From contig NC_079895.1 in NCBI RefSeq assembly GCF_024868665.1, forward strand, positions 9,008,569-9,072,568: DNA of 64,000 bases. Direction: 5' to 3'. This DNA comes from Triplophysa rosa (taxonomy: Eukaryota; Chordata; Actinopteri; Cypriniformes; Nemacheilidae). The notes beneath the pieces were generated by a model. It searched no databases and was not told the DNA's origin. It saw only the letters and a program-made list of their open reading frames with translations. Shown here one piece after another: positions 45,349 through 56,432 of the stretch. The stretch's first letter is position 1. Every line of letters starts with the position of its first letter. The position numbers and the translations under genes are program-made.

Positions 45349-48300
45349 TTAGGTCTCCCTGATCAGATTGGTAAGCTTTTGGATCTTCGTCTTGGTAGAC
45401 ATATCCACATACTTATCACCAATGCTCACGATCATTCCCCCAAGGATGGAAGAATCAGACTGTGGGAAGGATAAAGAGCAAAATGAATCTCTAAAAAGAC
45501 CTACAAATCATTTCTCTGTACGGATGCCAAAAGATATAAAACAAAACTTCATTAAGACAAACAAATTATCAAAAGTGTGTGTTGCTGAAACTCAAATTCA
45601 CCCCTTTATATTCAAAACGGGTTGTATTTGTAAGCCATTTAGATTTTTGCCATGTATAAGGATCATTTGCTAAAATATTTTGACACATTAGAAATTTTTA
45701 TGAAAAAATTGTGTCGACATAAACACAAGTTTAAATTTTGTGGTATATGAATAAAATGAAGCCCACCCTCTGGATCAAGTCCACCTACCTTGGTCTCCAG
45801 CTTGATAGTTTCTCCCTTGGCAAGGAAGCCATTTAGTGCCACCTTCAGCTCTGCAAGATTAGCTTCATCCAGAGGCTGCATGAACCAAGCAAAACATACA
45901 CATTTACTAAGATACAACAGATTTCAATATTTGTCTTTGCAGTTAAATATTAAAGGGAAAGCTCACACAAAAATAAATGTATCATTTGTTTACCATCATG
46001 TCATTCAAAACCTGAATGACTCTCTTTCAGAGATTTGATGAAAGAATTTTTCAAGACAGGACAAAAAATTCTGCCATTCCAGTATTTAGCCCACCAGGGC
46101 CACCCTTATACAGAATATAGTTTTGTTACCAGGGCAGTGGTGACAGAACATGTGACCTCTCCTCTGTGGGCACTCATCATTTTGCTAAAGGCTGTGATGA
46201 CATCAGGGGTCAAGGTCAAGCGGCCATTTTCAGCTAGGACATCTGTGAATTAAAAAGTGAGACATCAGCAACTATAGAGCTCCGGAGGTTGACATCACGC
46301 AATCCGAACTCTGCCATTTTGGCAGGCAATCAGAGAGAGCGGCTGTAGCATTGGTATTGAAGTGGTCAAACAAGAATTTAAAACCAGACTTTACAAATCG
46401 TACTATTTTAACATGGTGGACAGCTACTGTGCGCCAGGATGCCAGAACAGGCGGGGGAAGCAACAGGCAAATCATTTTATCATATTCCTAAAGATCCCGA
46501 ATCCCCAATAGACGATTAAATGGTTAACTGCAATAAAACGTGCTAACCAACACGTCACCGATAATGTTATCTCTTCCTCTCTGTTGTTATGCTGCCAAAT
46601 CCAAAACAAGACATAAGAGCAGCACTCGCCTAGTCCAGCTGTGCAATCGCAGTGGGCTCCTAACACAACCCCATCGTGTCTGACCACCACCCATGGCTTC
46701 AATGGAGGGTCATTTAGTTTTTTGGGAATGTATAATCTAGAAGATCAGTGATAGCTATGCTGGCTACAAACAAGGATCGTTAGGGTAGATTACGTTGGCT
46801 AACAACACAGTTGACATACCCTTCCAATGACGACAAAGCAGGTTAAAGCCGACATACTCCAAAGTTGAATATCCATCACAAAATTCACATCAATTTTTAA
46901 CACTCCAGGCTTTTAAAGAGTGTCCGGAGTAGGACGATGAAAATTTGATGAGGTAACTTTAGTTGTAGATATTAGAATCCTGCAGGTCAGGAAAGCTATC
47001 CGTTTCTTTATTGATACATGTTTAAAGCACCACGGGGGCATTATAGGGATCTGTTATGTTTAATCTATTAAGTATTGCTATGCACAGGTCTATGTCTTTT
47101 GAATTAAAGTGCGCAGTGAACTCAGTTGCCTTGAAACTCATGCTGGCGCCATTCAATTCATATTTGCTCCCGGCTGTTCTTGCCTGCCAGCATGGCAGTG
47201 TAAACAGAAAAGGTCACGTGACTGCCAGAGCTCTATAACGTGTCACTCCTCCATAGACTTATCTAATAAATGCCCTACTTTTTAGAAGTTACACTGAAAT
47301 TTATCACACTTCATGCATATCAGACTTGTCAAATCAGTTAATGGCAGCATCAAATAAATCAACCTGTGATGATCAGAAAACTCACTGATGAGGTTGATAG
47401 TGATGGGGGAGAGCTTTGCCTTAGTCAGGGCATCAACAAAGGTCTTCAATTTGATACTGCGCTTGACATGGGGGTTCATCACCATACTCGAAAGCTTAGG
47501 GTCCTTAATCATGCTCTGGCAAGATAAAAAAAACAACAATTTAATAACTGGTTGTTTTATTGTGTACCAAAGAGGGAGATCCAAAGGAAAACTCACAGCC
47601 ACACGACCAAGTTCCTGTTCCACCTTATCAAGGTTCTTTTGCTTACTGGCAGCAGAAAACAGAGCAGTAGCATATCGTCCCTCGACCCCATAGACCTGGA
47701 TAGGGGGCTGAAGAGAAATACAAGAATGACGATTTGTGCAAAAAACCTCGTACATTCTGCTTAAGTTGGTACCCCATGCACTTGTATTTGAAATAGAAAA
47801 ATAATCTATGTATAAAATTTTATCTGATAAATATAGCAAACCATAACTGCGTTGGACTGACATCAATGAAAATAAATTAAAATCATTAAAAGGATAATTC
47901 ACCCAAAAATGAACATTCTGTCATCATTTACTCACCTTCGAGTTGTTCCAAATATGTATAAACTTTGTTCAGATGAAAAGATATTTGGAAGAATGCTTAT
48001 AACCAGACTGATTTTTCCCCCCATTGATTACCATAGTTCATAGATTACCATAGGTATTCATTCATACCCATTTCTAACCATTAGGTTTTTGAATTTCACA
48101 ATGGAAGCCCTGTGACAACTACAGTTACTACAATCGGTAATAGTGAAAAATTAACTATAAAGCTCTGCAAGAAGCTTGAACATTTTTTTTATAGAGCCTA
48201 TTTAATGGAACCAGTGTTGATCATGAAAATGTTTTTGTAAGTAAAAACAAATGTATAATATGTTTGGTTGTTCTTCATAACATGTATGAAGAATATTTTT

Positions 48301-48891
48301 CATTTGTCATGGCTTTTACTTACCTTGACAAGTTTTGCAACCGGTCGGATCACAGACGTGCTAAACTGACGCACCTGCGGAGAGAAAAAAATAGCTTATT
48401 ATTATTATCAGATAAACTGCATCGCCATGCCCTTAATGTCAGTACTGTCACTTACTGCTTGTGTCTCAAAATCTATCGTGATAACAGTTAGCTTTTAAGA
48501 CACAGTCACTGTCAAATCACAATTTACGCACCGTAACCTTCAGAACGAGCATGTGTGGAGCAGAAACTCATCCGATTCATTTCAGAGGAAACATTAATCA
48601 TTTTAACTAATACAATCTACGTTGAAAGACTATAAGTAGTATTATTGAATGAAACACAACCAGTAACCTCTCACAAGAACACAAGGTTTGAATGATTGTA
48701 CATGGTGCGGCTAGACTGCCTATAGAGGCCTAGCTCAGTTATCGAGAAAAATCGTTATAATCTGCGAAACAATTTGAATATCAAAATATAACTTTGGTTT
48801 AACTACTCAAAGTCAGAAAGTTTATAGTTATTAACGTAACAATCAAGGTTTCAGAATGTCATACCTGCAGCCCCAGTCCAAGCGCTGCCAT
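45349..48891 (-). CDS. atp5po: ATP synthase peripheral stalk subunit OSCP
   Basis: Coding exons in transcript order: 48865-48891, 48324-48374, 47597-47707, 47386-47515, 46130-46242, 45789-45875, 45349-45459; total 630 bp, 209 residues, close to the human 213. All borders are GT/AG with matching phases. OSCP links the F1 head to the peripheral stalk of mitochondrial ATP synthase. The first about 25 residues ([17 protein letters not shown]) form a typical mitochondrial targeting peptide. Then follow [20 protein letters not shown] and the C-terminal [20 protein letters not shown], both signature blocks of the OSCP/delta family, ending NLIRET. Introns contain TTAA MITEs and a THAP/SWIM repeat remnant. 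It is transcribed away from slc5a3. Confidence 0.96.
45950..46035. mobile_element. MITE fragment in atp5po intron
   Basis: A TTAA-edged end ttaaagggaaagctcacaca followed by gtttaccatcatgtcattca marks a truncated copy of the AGTTCACC family. Confidence 0.5.
46413..46553 (+). pseudogene. THAP zinc-finger remnant
   Basis: The ATG at 46413 starts [16 protein letters not shown], with the first CxxxC pair of a THAP domain. After frame changes [10 protein letters not shown] and [11 protein letters not shown] follow, the central and later THAP blocks. At least two frameshifts and stops are present, so it is not functional. THAP domains occur in P-element-like transposases and derived genes. Confidence 0.6.
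46560..46702 (-). pseudogene. SWIM-type zinc-finger remnant
   Basis: The minus strand reads [20 protein letters not shown] followed by ECCSYV. This is the CxC...CxH pattern of SWIM domains found with YqaJ-like nucleases in fish repeat-derived proteins, here with Tyr in place of the expected His. It is short and isolated, so a remnant. Confidence 0.55.
47886..48060. mobile_element. Truncated TTAA-type MITE in atp5po intron
   Basis: It starts TTAAAAGGATAATTCACCCA and continues with tcatttactcaccttcgagt, like the copy at 38542. The right half is missing. Confidence 0.6.
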
Positions 48892-48922
48892 TTTCTCCTG
48901 CGACTGTGTAGGTCAAAAGCAC

Positions 48923-48932
48923 TGCGCATGCG
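48923..48932. promoter_or_regulatory. atp5po: NRF-1-like site at the atp5po start
   Basis: TGCGCATGCG matches the core of the NRF-1 palindrome and lies 32-41 bases upstream of the atp5po ATG. NRF-1 is a known activator of nuclear genes for oxidative phosphorylation, so the location supports a real site. Binding itself is inferred. Confidence 0.6.
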
Positions 48933-48949
48933 TGAAAGTATAGGAAGAA

Positions 48950-50100
48950 ATACGGAAAAGCTTAGCTCATGCAAAGAGGGAAATGTAGTTGATTTTGTTA
49001 GTAAAAAATGACATGAATGATTACGGGGATAGTGTACATCAATAAATCTGTTTTAGAAGCAGTTTTAATAAATAAAATAATGTCTCTAGAGTTACTATCT
49101 GTTTGCACATTCTATTGCACATTCCTGCTCATGTAAATATTTACAGTTTATCATAGACTATATATACCTTTAACTTTATATTATTTATATTTCCCTTTTG
49201 TGTTGTATTTTTTATAATAATTGTACTGTCTTTGGAGCTGACCTGACCTACATTTCACTTCTGGTTGTATATTCTCTATATAACGGTGTATGTGACAAAT
49301 AAAATCTTGAATCTCTATTATAATATTTTATTTGGCATTATACCGGCTGTTTAGTATTATATCTGGAAATTTTTAAGATGTATATAAGCTCAAATCCTTC
49401 TCCCATTGATTTAAGATTTTCATAAAATCTCATATAATTATAGAAAGATTGTTTTTGACCTTTAATCTTGTGCTGGTCATTTCTATTACATTACATTAGC
49501 TATGGTTATATGGAGCCATAATTTCTGTGACTCTTATTTATGACATTACATCGAAATACACTTATCTAATGTACTGGAATGGGTGTTTCTTCCTCAGGCC
49601 ATAGTTGTTTTATCTGTTTAGTTCATGTGAAGAACTACTGAGCAATAAGGTCAGTTGCATATGACATCATCATCTAAATTGGCCATGTTTATGCTTTCAC
49701 CCAGAATACAAATATTAATAAAACTTACTATAAACAAGTGAGTGATTTTCGTAGATTTTTTTTAGATATTTAGTTTTTTTCTTAAATTCAGAATACAACT
49801 TTTCGTATTTTTGAAATGTTGAATATAAGTAAACATGACTAGGTTGCTATTATATCGCCCAACAATAACAGATGTAATCCAATATACAAACATAATTAGC
49901 ATTAATATGGAAAAGAACATTCTGGATGGGCAGCGTAAACCTGACTGTTTAGAAACTTTCTGGTGCATTTTAAGATTAAAATGAGCCTTCCCAAAGACTG
50001 CTAGTCGTTTAGTCCCTGAGGTATTTTCTGGCAGTTTCCAAGATTAACTAGCCTACTGGACCTCAAGAGGTGATAAACCAGGAAGACTCTCAGAAAGTGG
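48950..50100. other. Intergenic region between atp5po and slc5a3 with a LINE-like tail
   Basis: About 49085-49317 resembles a non-LTR retrotransposon 3' end (acatttcacttctggttgta, then gtgacaaataaaatcttgaa). The rest is AT-rich without a recognised gene. Confidence 0.45.
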
Positions 50101-50408
50101 GGGCGGTGACTATGGAATAGTCGAGTGAGACGTCGGGACACGTACGTTTATTAACCAAGCACAAGGGCTTGCCTTGTCGGAAGAGAAGGAGCGGAGGTCC
50201 TTTACAAAAGATGCTTTCAGAGCATCGAAGAATTGCGTATAAAGAATGAAATAATTTAATTTTTACTTTTAAAGTCACCCTTTGGCAGTGAGTATAGAAT
50301 GCATCCTGCATCATTCAGGTTTGAAGCTGTCATAGACTGGTGTTGATGATAACATCGCTAGCATGCGTTTGTGATTCAGCCGAACATCAGGGCAAAATCA
50401 TAAAAATG
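50100..50408 (+). promoter_or_regulatory. slc5a3: Candidate slc5a3 non-coding first exon and promoter
   Basis: A GC-richer stretch ends at the strong donor ATG/GTAAGT (exon end 50408). The next matching acceptor before the slc5a3 coding exon is at 56431-56432. If spliced together, the terminal ATG reads into the next exon as a 16-codon upstream ORF ending at TGA. The start point is unknown. The link to slc5a3 rests only on position, strand and splice signals. Confidence 0.4.
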
Positions 50409-51407
50409 GTAAGTTGCATCACATGTGGTCATTAAAGTAGTAGAGGGTGAGAATAAAACCGAAGATCGGAACAGAATAAAGCTTGTAAAATGACGTTGAT
50501 TCATTTTTATGTACAAATACGCGAGTTTTGAAGAATCAAGTGAACTGCAATTGCTTCAAGATGTCAGTTTTTATTAAATGTGGCAAAGAATACGTACCGC
50601 GTTAAATCCAAATACAGTTATGTCAAAATGTTGATGTAGTGTACAGCAAATAACCAGCCCACCGGAATAGCCCGCTTGTCTGTCTGTTATTGATGTTATT
50701 ATAATATTTACAATAAGCATTGCAGTAGCACTCGGGTGGCGATTGGCGCTTCTAGAAATTTCGAAGTCGCCGTGTGTTGTTGGATGACTGCTTTTGTTGT
50801 CCTGTCATTGATAGGTAAAATTCCAATGCTCGCGTTAGTTCTGGGCAGACTTGCTTTAAAAATGACAAGATGACAAGCGGGAGTCGCAGTAAATGTTTAC
50901 TGTGTTGATGCGGCTATATTAGGTCACCTATATCATTGAATGAATGAATGAATGGATGGTGTAAATTAATTATGTTTCTCTTATTCTGATCGTATGAATT
51001 TGTCCTTATTATTTTCCAGATTTAGCGTTGTAGGTGTGTATCTAACTAAAAACGTATTCGTTGCCGTTGTTTACAATAGTACATTTGAAACTGTAGTGGA
51101 AAATTTTCTCTTTGCCCAGTGCCCACCCCTCCTCCATAAGGATATTAACCCAGTCAGACTCTGGTCACTAAAATTAACACCTATCTGGTGCAGCTGTTTA
51201 CAGGCTCTTTGTTATGTATTGTCATTTGGAGAGATGAATTATGCTCAGTTATAGCCCTGATGATGACGAGAAAGTAAATCCCGATAACATCAGCGTATGT
51301 CATCAAAAGGAGGAGTTTGTTCCGGTGTGACTTTGTTACACAGATAAGGAAGAAATGTAATGTCTTTAATACAGTAACTCAAGGTCTGTTGTGTCTCCAT
51401 GCATGCG

Positions 51408-51990
51408 TGTCATGGCTCTGCTTCATTTAGTCATGACTTTCTTGGTCCTGTAGCAGAACCATGGCAAAGCCTTTGGTTATGTGTGGAGAGAAACATATTA
51501 TTGTCCTTTTGACAATAATATGCGTTCTCTCCAGTGTCTCGTCATTGGCCCGCTCCTCTCGTTTCCTTGTTATCTTTCCCTTAGTGTTTGATTACCCACA
51601 CCTGCCCTGTGTCGTTATCCCTCGTTTGTCTTCCCTATAAATGCCCTCATGTTTCTTTGTCCTGTACTCGTGTATTGCATGTGTGTGTGCTGTATGCCTT
51701 GTGCTGTCCAGTTCGTGTTCAATGCTCGTGTTCCTGTATGTGATTTTTTCAGTGAGTCTAGTTAGTGTTAGTTTATTGTATTTGGTCTAGTGTTGTGCTT
51801 AGTCTTTGTTAGTTTAGTTTAGTCCGTTTATGTTCCTGTTTACCTGTTATTTCATTTCCCCTGTTATCGTGTCTTGTTTTCCCCACCGTGGGTTTTTGTT
51901 TTACGTTTTTGTATTTATATTAAAGTCCTGTGTTGTTAACCCCTTCATGCCTGCCTGCATCTGGGTTCTTCCACTCCGTATTTCATGAGA
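51408..51990 (+). repeat. LTR-like repeat (left copy)
   Basis: It begins TGTCATGGCTCTGC, holds a TATA-like cctataaatgccctcatg near 51636 and a poly(A)-signal-like tattaaagtcctgtg near 51918, and ends around tatttcatgagaca. This order fits a solo LTR, but no gag/pol and no clear target duplication are seen. The 3' part recurs at 54127 because of the larger duplication. Confidence 0.4.
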
Positions 51991-53659
51991 CATGTGCACG
52001 TGTTGGAGACCTGGACAAGCGCAACTAGAAAATTGAGAAAGTGTAGGTCAGATCTTTCACATTCACTCACCTGGTTTATTAAAAGCAAGGGATGAGAAAA
52101 GAAAATCGTGTGTTTTGCCCATGTCATGTGGCTTTAACCAAGACTGAGAAAAATGAAGACAGCTAATGCAAGAACAGAGCGATTTTGTTTGGAAAGGGGT
52201 TGGACATCTACGTCCCATGTGGAGCTGTAATGTAGGAAAAACATAGTTTGCATTGTATACTTGAGCATTAATCACATAATATGTGATGTACATATAAAAT
52301 GAGTTATAGAAGCCACTTCACCATTTGAACCAACAGGAGGCAGTAGATATTAATTGTTAGAGGATGAGGTTTTGTTGTGATAGACATGAGTAGTGTATTA
52401 TTATTGCTTTATTTGATGTCTCTTGAGTGAAACAGTATGGACAGTGTTTTATTACTACAGTCAAGCCTTATGTTGGATTTTTTTCTGTGATTAAACGTTA
52501 TGCAATAATCTGTCATGATTCACACGGAATTAGTGCCTGGGGTCTGAGCTCCTATAGTTTTCAGATGGCAGTGTAGAAGCAAAAGTGCTGATTTGTGTTT
52601 CTGTAAGTTATAAGCTGTAAAGTCAGGTGATGAACAACAACCAACATCATTTAAACATTTTTTCATACGTTTTCTTTGGTAAAAGCTTTTAAAAGCTTTT
52701 AAAAATTTATGTCACTGCTGGTTGTTAGTGATAGGTCACCCCAAAATAAAATTCTGTCATCATTTACTCACCCTCTTGTCATTTCAAACCTGTATGACTA
52801 TCTTTCGAGGAATGTTGGGGCTGTGACGATAATTATACCTGACTAGGTCGATTCTGAAATCGCAAAGGCTTCGATTCTGTGTTTTATGCACAGCTCTTCT
52901 GTGAACTACTGCTCGATCTAAAATCACTACGAGATTGAATCGTTTATAACGTGCATTCGATGCATCCTTGATATCGACAACACATCCGGGTACTTTCATG
53001 CGTTCTCTGTTCTTGTGTTCTTGAGTATTGGAACCGAACTTTGATGGTTATTGATGACGTAGACCAAGAACACGAGAACACACGACGGCTGAAGAAAGCA
53101 TATTGAGAAACAGCCTACGTGTGTAAATCGTTCTTCTTCTGTGTCCCATATTCGGAGTTTCTGCTCGAGAGCGCCCTCTGGCTTTCGTTTGTGGCGGCAT
53201 TTAACCGTAATTCATTGAGAAACTGAGCATAAAAATTACACAATATATCGTCCCAGCCCTAGTTGATAATTGAACCATGGCAGTACCCATTCACTTCTAT
53301 TTTGGACACAAACAAGTGATTCAATGGGTACCACCGTGGTAGGTTTACCAACATTCTTCTAAATATCTTCTTTTGTGTTCTGCAGACGAAAGAAAGTCAT
53401 ACAGATTTTAAATAACAAGAGGGTAAGTAAATGATGAAAGAATTTTCATTTTTGGCTGAAGTTGAACTATCCTTTTAAGATGTTTTTGTAGAATAGTGTT
53501 CTGATTTAAAAATCCTCAAAAGAAGGCAAAATTTTGTGAAAAATGAGATGCACACCTAAAACGTTGTTTGATTATGCTATTTTAACGTAGTTGAAATTTG
53601 AATTTATTTTTATTGTAAAGCTATGTATAAGGTCCATGTCTTCAGTATAACAACTGAAA
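51527..53659. repeat. 2.13 kb direct duplication, left copy
   Basis: This stretch matches 54127-56263 almost base for base, with an offset of 2600 growing to 2604 through a few small indels. It contains the LTR-like 3' part and a MITE with a nested element. It is followed by a LINE fragment and the assembly gap. Confidence 0.95.
52728..53478. mobile_element. MITE with nested hAT-like MITE (left copy)
   Basis: The outer element has the ends aggtcaccccaaaataaaat and gaactatccttttaa. At about 52815-53261 a second element with inverted ends ggggctgtgacgata and the complement of agggctgggacgata is nested. The same arrangement recurs at 55332-56082. Confidence 0.55.
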
Positions 53660-53873
53660 GTGAAAAACAGGGCAAGAAAAATCATCATTGACTCCACACA
53701 CCCAGCACACAAACTCTTTGATCTGCTGCCCTCTGGCCGGCGCTTTAGAGCACCAAACACCAGGACTTCCAGACACAGAAGCAGCTTCTTCCCCCAGGCA
53801 ATCTCCCTCCTAAACAGATAACTGCTCCTTAAGAGCAATATTCCACTTCCACTACTCCTATAGTGTGCACTAT
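53660..53873 (+). mobile_element. Non-LTR retrotransposon 3' coding fragment
   Basis: The plus strand reads THPAHKLFDLLPSGRRFRAP and later SSFFPQAISLLNR before a stop, a motif set found at the C-terminal end of L2/Rex-like LINE reverse transcriptase proteins. It is present only after the left duplicate and is cut off by the gap. Confidence 0.65.
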
Positions 53874-54126
53874 NNNNNNNNNNNNNNNNNNNNNNNNNNN
53901 NNNNNNNNNNNNNNNNNNNNNNNNNNNNNNNNNNNNNNNNNNNNNNNNNNNNNNNNNNNNNNNNNNNNNNNNNNNNNNNNNNNNNNNNNNNNNNNNNNNN
54001 NNNNNNNNNNNNNNNNNNNNNNNNNNNNNNNNNNNNNNNNNNNNNNNNNNNNNNNNNNNNNNNNNNNNNNNNNNNNNNNNNNNNNNNNNNNNNNNNNNNN
54101 NNNNNNNNNNNNNNNNNNNNNNNNNN
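53874..54126. other. Assembly gap (253 N)
   Basis: An unbroken run of N. It separates the two copies of the 2.13 kb duplication; the true distance is unknown. Confidence 0.99.
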
Positions 54127-56263
54127 CTCTCCAGTGTCTCGTCATTGGCCCCGCTCCTCTCGTTTCCTTGTTATCTTTCCCTTAGTGTTTGATTACCCAC
54201 ACCTGCCCTGTGTCGTTATCCCTCGTTTGTCTTCCCTATAAATGCCCTCATGTTTCTTTGTCCTGTGCTCGTGTATTGCATGTGTGTGTGCTGTATGCCT
54301 TGTGCTGTCCAGTTCGTGTTCAGTGCTCGTGTTCCTGTATGTGATTTTTTTCAGTGAGTCTAATTAGTGTTAGTTTATTGCATTTGGTCTAGTGTTGTGC
54401 TTAGTCTTTGTTAGTTTAGTTTAGTCAGTTTATGTTCCTGTTTACCTGTTATTTCATTTCCCCTGTTATCGTGTCTTGTTTTCCCCACCGTGGGTTTTTG
54501 TTTTACGTTTTTGTATTTATATTAAAGTCCTGTGTTGTTAACCCCTTCATGCCTGCCTGCATCTGGGTTCTTCCACTCCGTATTTCGTGAGACATGTGCA
54601 CATGTATTGGAGACCTGGACAAGCGCAACTAGAAAATTGAGAAAGTGTAGGTCAGATCTTTCACATTCACTCACCTGGTTAATTAAAAGCAAGGGATGAG
54701 AAAAGAAAATCGTGTGTTTTGCCCATGTCATGTGGCTTTAACCAAGACTGAGAAAAATGAAGACAGCTAATGCAAGAACAGAGCGATTTTGTTTGGAAAG
54801 GGGTTGGACATCTACGTCCCATGTGGAGCTGTAATGTAGGAAAAACATAGTTTGCATTGTATACTTGAGCATTAATCACATAATATGTGATGTACATATA
54901 AAATGAGTTATAGAAGCCACTTCACCATTTGAACCAACAGGAGGCAGTAGATATTAATTGTTAGAGGATGAGGTTTTGTTGTGATAGACATGAGTAGTGT
55001 ATTATTATTGCTTTATTTGATGTCTCTTGAGTGAAACAGTATGGACAGTGTTTTATTACTACAGTCAAGCCTTATGTTGGATTTTTTTCTGTGATTAAAC
55101 GTTATGCAATAATCTGTCATGATTCACAAGGAATTAGTGCCTGGGGTCTGAGCTCCTATAGTTTTCAGATGGCAGTGTAGAAGCAAAAGTGCTGATTTGT
55201 GTTTCTGTAAGTTATAAGCTGTAAAGTCAGGTGATGAACAACAACCAACATCATTTAAACATTTTTTCATACGTTTTCTTTGGTAAAAGCTTTTAAAAGC
55301 TTTTAAAAATTTATGTCACTGCTGGTTGTTAGTGATAGGTCACCCCAAAATAAAATTCTGTCATCATTTACTCACCCTCTTGTCATTTCAAACCTGTATG
55401 ACTATCTTTCGAGGAATGTTGGGGCTGTGACGATAATTATACCTGACTAGGTCGATTCTGAAATCGCAAAGGCTTCGATTCTGTGTTTTATGCACAGCTC
55501 TTCTGTGAACTACTGCTCGATCTAAAATCACTACGAGATTGAATCGTTTATAACGTGCATTCGATGCATCCTTGATATCGACAACACATCCGGGTACTTT
55601 CATGCGTTCTCTGTTCTTGTGTTCTTGAGTATTGGAACCGAACTTTGATGGTTATTGATGACGTAGACCAAGAACACGAGAACACACGACGGCTGAAGAA
55701 AGCATATTGAGAAACAGCCTACGTGTGTAAATCGTTCTTCTTCTGTGTCCCATATTCGGAGTTTCTGCTCGAGAGCGCCCTCTGGCTTTCGTTTGTGGCG
55801 GCATTTAACCGTAATTCATTGAGAAACTGAGCATAAAAATTACACAATATATCGTCCCAGCCCTAGTTGATAATTGAACCATGGCAGTACCCATTCACTT
55901 CTATTTTGGACACAAACAAGTGATTCAATGGGTACCACCGTGGTAGGTTTACCAACATTCTTCTAAATATCTTCTTTTGTGTTCTGCAGACGAAAGAAAG
56001 TCATACAGATTTTAAATAACAAGAGGGTAAGTAAATGATGAAAGAATTTTCATTTTTGGCTGAAGTTGAACTATCCTTTTAAGATGTTTTTGTAGAATAG
56101 TGTTCTGATTTAAAAATCCTCAAAAGAAGGCAAAATTTTGTGAAAAATGAGATGCACACCTAAAACGTTGTTTGATTATGCTATTTTAACGTAGTTGAAA
56201 TTTGAATTTATTTTTATTGTAAAGCTATGTATAAGGTCCATGTCTTCAGTATAACAACTGAAA
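54127..56263. repeat. 2.13 kb direct duplication, right copy
   Basis: This is the second copy of 51527-53659. It starts exactly at the gap and ends where sequence continues into the slc5a3 5' region without the LINE fragment. It contains the 3' part of the LTR-like repeat and the nested MITE (55332-56082). Confidence 0.95.
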
Positions 56264-56432
56264 CAGTTGCTTTCAAAAAAACAAGTGACAAAAATGCTAT
56301 TTTCCTGTTTTGTAGTAATAATGGTCAAGCTACTATAAAGGGATGAATGGGTACAGGGATATTTGCCATCTATTCTTGACTCTAATGCATGATATGTCTG
56401 TCTCTCTTTCTTTCTGTCTTTGCCAATTCTAG

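Larger units (their letters stand above)
46275..47237. mobile_element. Decayed DNA element carrying THAP and SWIM coding remnants
   Basis: Weak inverted ends (TATAGAGCTCCGGAGG at 46274 and the complement of TATAGAGCTCTGGCAG ending near 47238) may delimit the element. It lies in the atp5po intron between the exons at 46130 and 47386. Inside are a plus-strand THAP remnant and a minus-strand SWIM-like remnant (separate entries). A GTCACGTGAC palindrome lies at 47213-47222. Confidence 0.4.

Noticed and set aside
51097..51107. TGGAAAATTTT as an osmotic response element (TonE) for slc5a3
   Set aside because: It fits only the degenerate consensus, stands alone, and such matches are frequent by chance in AT-rich DNA.
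51408..51990. Endogenous retrovirus
   Set aside because: Only an LTR-like segment is present; no gag, pol or env frame adjoins it.
52063..55603. Paired ORFs of about 70 codons in both copies of the duplication
   Set aside because: They are identical only because the DNA is duplicated, and they lie in repeats with no known motif.
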